Positions 62,468 to 64,000 of a stretch of DNA of 64,000 nt are shown in pieces (the first letter of the stretch is position 1; each line of letters starts with the position of its first letter). Under the pieces are notes generated by a model that worked only from the letters and a program-made list of their open reading frames with translations, was not told the DNA's origin and did no database searches. Origin of the DNA: Apodemus sylvaticus. Its lineage: Eukaryota > Chordata > Mammalia > Rodentia > Muridae. The translations under genes and the position numbers were made by a program. The DNA lies in contig NC_067483.1 of the NCBI RefSeq assembly GCF_947179515.1, positions 87,769,835 through 87,833,834 of the forward strand, written 5' to 3'.

Positions 62468-64000
62468 GAGACGGAATCTCAGTGAATCTGGGGCATGCTG
62501 TTTTGGCTGGCCTGACTGACTGACCCCTGAGCTCTGGGTGTCCACCCGCGTCCCTCAGACGGTGCTTCTGCCCTCTGCCTCTACATGGGGCCTAGAGATC
62601 CAAACTCAGATTCTCATACAGCAAACACTTTAGCTGTCTTCCCACCCTCCCTCAAATGGTAAGATGGAGACAATGGCACTCTATTTCTATGACTTTACAA
62701 CCATTGTGCATCCAGACCCAACTTCTAGACTGGGCACAAAGCTCAGGAACATGCGATCCCACAAGGCTTGGGGACGAGCCAGCCCACAGTGAGCGCTGCT
62801 GAGAAAGACACTGGAAAGTCTGGAAAGTCACTCATGAAATGAGGGCCGCTCCTTCTGTGTGTGTCTAGGGCTTGCTTTACAGCCAAAGTTCTCTGAACGA
62901 GCGTCCGTGTCGACCCTGATACTTGTGAGGGACAAGCGGTATGTCTCCGTGTGTTTGGTGCTTGTGTGCCGTATTAAAAGTCTAGGGCTATGGGTGCACA
63001 GCCCGGTGGTAGAGCATGAGCCCCAACATTGGGGAGAAAAGAAACGCTAAGGCGGACACAAGGTTTGAGAGTGGGACCGAAGATTACATGGGTTGGAATC
63101 GTCTGTATTTTACAGTCCCTAAAGTGTAACCGGCTGTCCCTTGGTGCTGCACATTGGCTCTGTTGTGCGGCGTTGGCTCTGTTATACGCCCTTCTGCCCT
63201 TCCTTCTCCACCTTTGCTCAGGCTTTCCCCAAGCCCGAAGCCCACCCTCTTCTACCTTCCTCTGCCCTGTGCTGCTTTCCCCTCATGGCTCTTAAAGGTG
63301 CAGAAACTCCATCTTTCCCCCCCAAAAACTTCCTTTATTTCCTCACTCCCAAAGTAATGCCCCCCTTATCTGTAGCCCCAAGGACTGTGCCTTCCTCTTT
63401 ATGAGGCTTCTTGGCATCCTTGGCGCCTCCCATTACCAGGCCTATGCTCATCGACTCTGGGCTTCATACTCCCTAGGCTTAAGCCTGAAGCCAGAACACA
63501 GTGGGACACCATCTTCGGTGTATAAAGCATTGGTCGTACCAGGTAAAACAGAGCAAACAGAGGGCGGGGGGTGATAACAAGCCAGAGCCCCTGGACAAGG
63601 GAGATAGATAGCAAGGATGTCACTGCCAGACAGGGGCTAGCTGGACAAGGGAGCGAGCCTGGCAGGACTTAGCCTGGATTTTTCTAAAACCCCATAGAGG
63701 GAGCTAGTGCAGGCTGAGAGTAGACACCATGGTGGGTGAGTGTCTGCCCAGGTCCTGATGCGGAGCTATGACTCTAGACTAAGCTCCTTCCCGGCCTGGG
63801 ATAGCTTTCTGTCTAGCGCTTTCTGCCCTAATACTCATCTTACATCCGACAGAGCCTTGTGCATCTGCTTTTCCTATTTGCCTGGCCCTGGCCACTGTGC
63901 CCTGGGTCTTTGGGAGAAAGTAGCCCAGCCTTGGTATCTACAGCCGGGAACAGCATTGAGGTCAGAGAATACAGATAGTTTGATGGGGCCAGGGACTTCC
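62468..64000. other. 1.5-kb unique-looking stretch at the right edge
   Basis: No gene recognised. A weak ID-like head (ggtgcacagcccggtggtag then agcatgagccccaacattgg) lies at about 62994-63034. The rest has no nameable repeat, and short frames lack domains. A gene could continue beyond the right edge, but nothing here shows it. Confidence 0.45.

Overview
The window is mammalian nuclear DNA from a murid rodent, almost certainly mouse (Mus). The evidence is the repeat content: B1, B2, B3, B4/RSINE1-like and ID-related SINEs, rodent L1 fragments, MaLR-type solo LTRs, and very long TG, TC and TCC tracts. The B1 near 61.0 kb carries the gatttctgag and tcttgaaaaacca features I associate with Mus B1 rather than rat B1, and the two youngest B2 copies end in Mus-like tails. 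There is no bacterial or viral gene organisation.

I recognise no protein-coding exon, RNA gene or complete gene. The many open frames fall in microsatellites (His-Thr, Cys-Val, Glu-Arg runs), in SINEs, or in unique sequence with no recognisable domain. The window reads as intergenic or intronic euchromatin. Its annotation is therefore mainly transposable elements, simple repeats, minisatellites and a few candidate regulatory segments.

Layout: 0-5.3 kb holds microsatellites, a 130-bp segment duplicated 1.27 kb apart, an antisense L1 fragment and RSINE1-like SINEs. 5.3-15.7 kb is mostly unique with scattered B1, B2, B4, ID, MIR, old L1 and MER5A remnants. 15.7-22.4 kb is almost free of transposons but has low-complexity tracts. 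22.4-24.2 kb is a SINE/LTR cluster. 24.2-31.4 kb is repeat-poor; inside it lies a small CpG-rich block with a near-perfect RFX X-box at 27,489-27,502. 31.4-38 kb contains a 680-bp TG-rich higher-order satellite and two MaLR-like LTRs in inverted orientation around an older MLT1/MST-like LTR. 38-49 kb has more SINEs (including a B3 inside a B4), MIRs and a Tigger-like DNA transposon remnant. 49.5-49.75 kb is a cluster of GC boxes resembling a TATA-less promoter. 50-64 kb contains further SINEs, two minisatellites, two large TG/TA tracts, a B1-in-B2 nest with both target-site duplications intact, and a young antisense B2 with a perfect 14-bp duplication.

Nothing here amounts to a new biological system. 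The most useful leads are the X-box/CpG block, the GC-box cluster, three B1-then-ID composites, the inverted LTR pair, and the local segmental duplications. Family names are from memory of consensus sequences and were not checked by a search.
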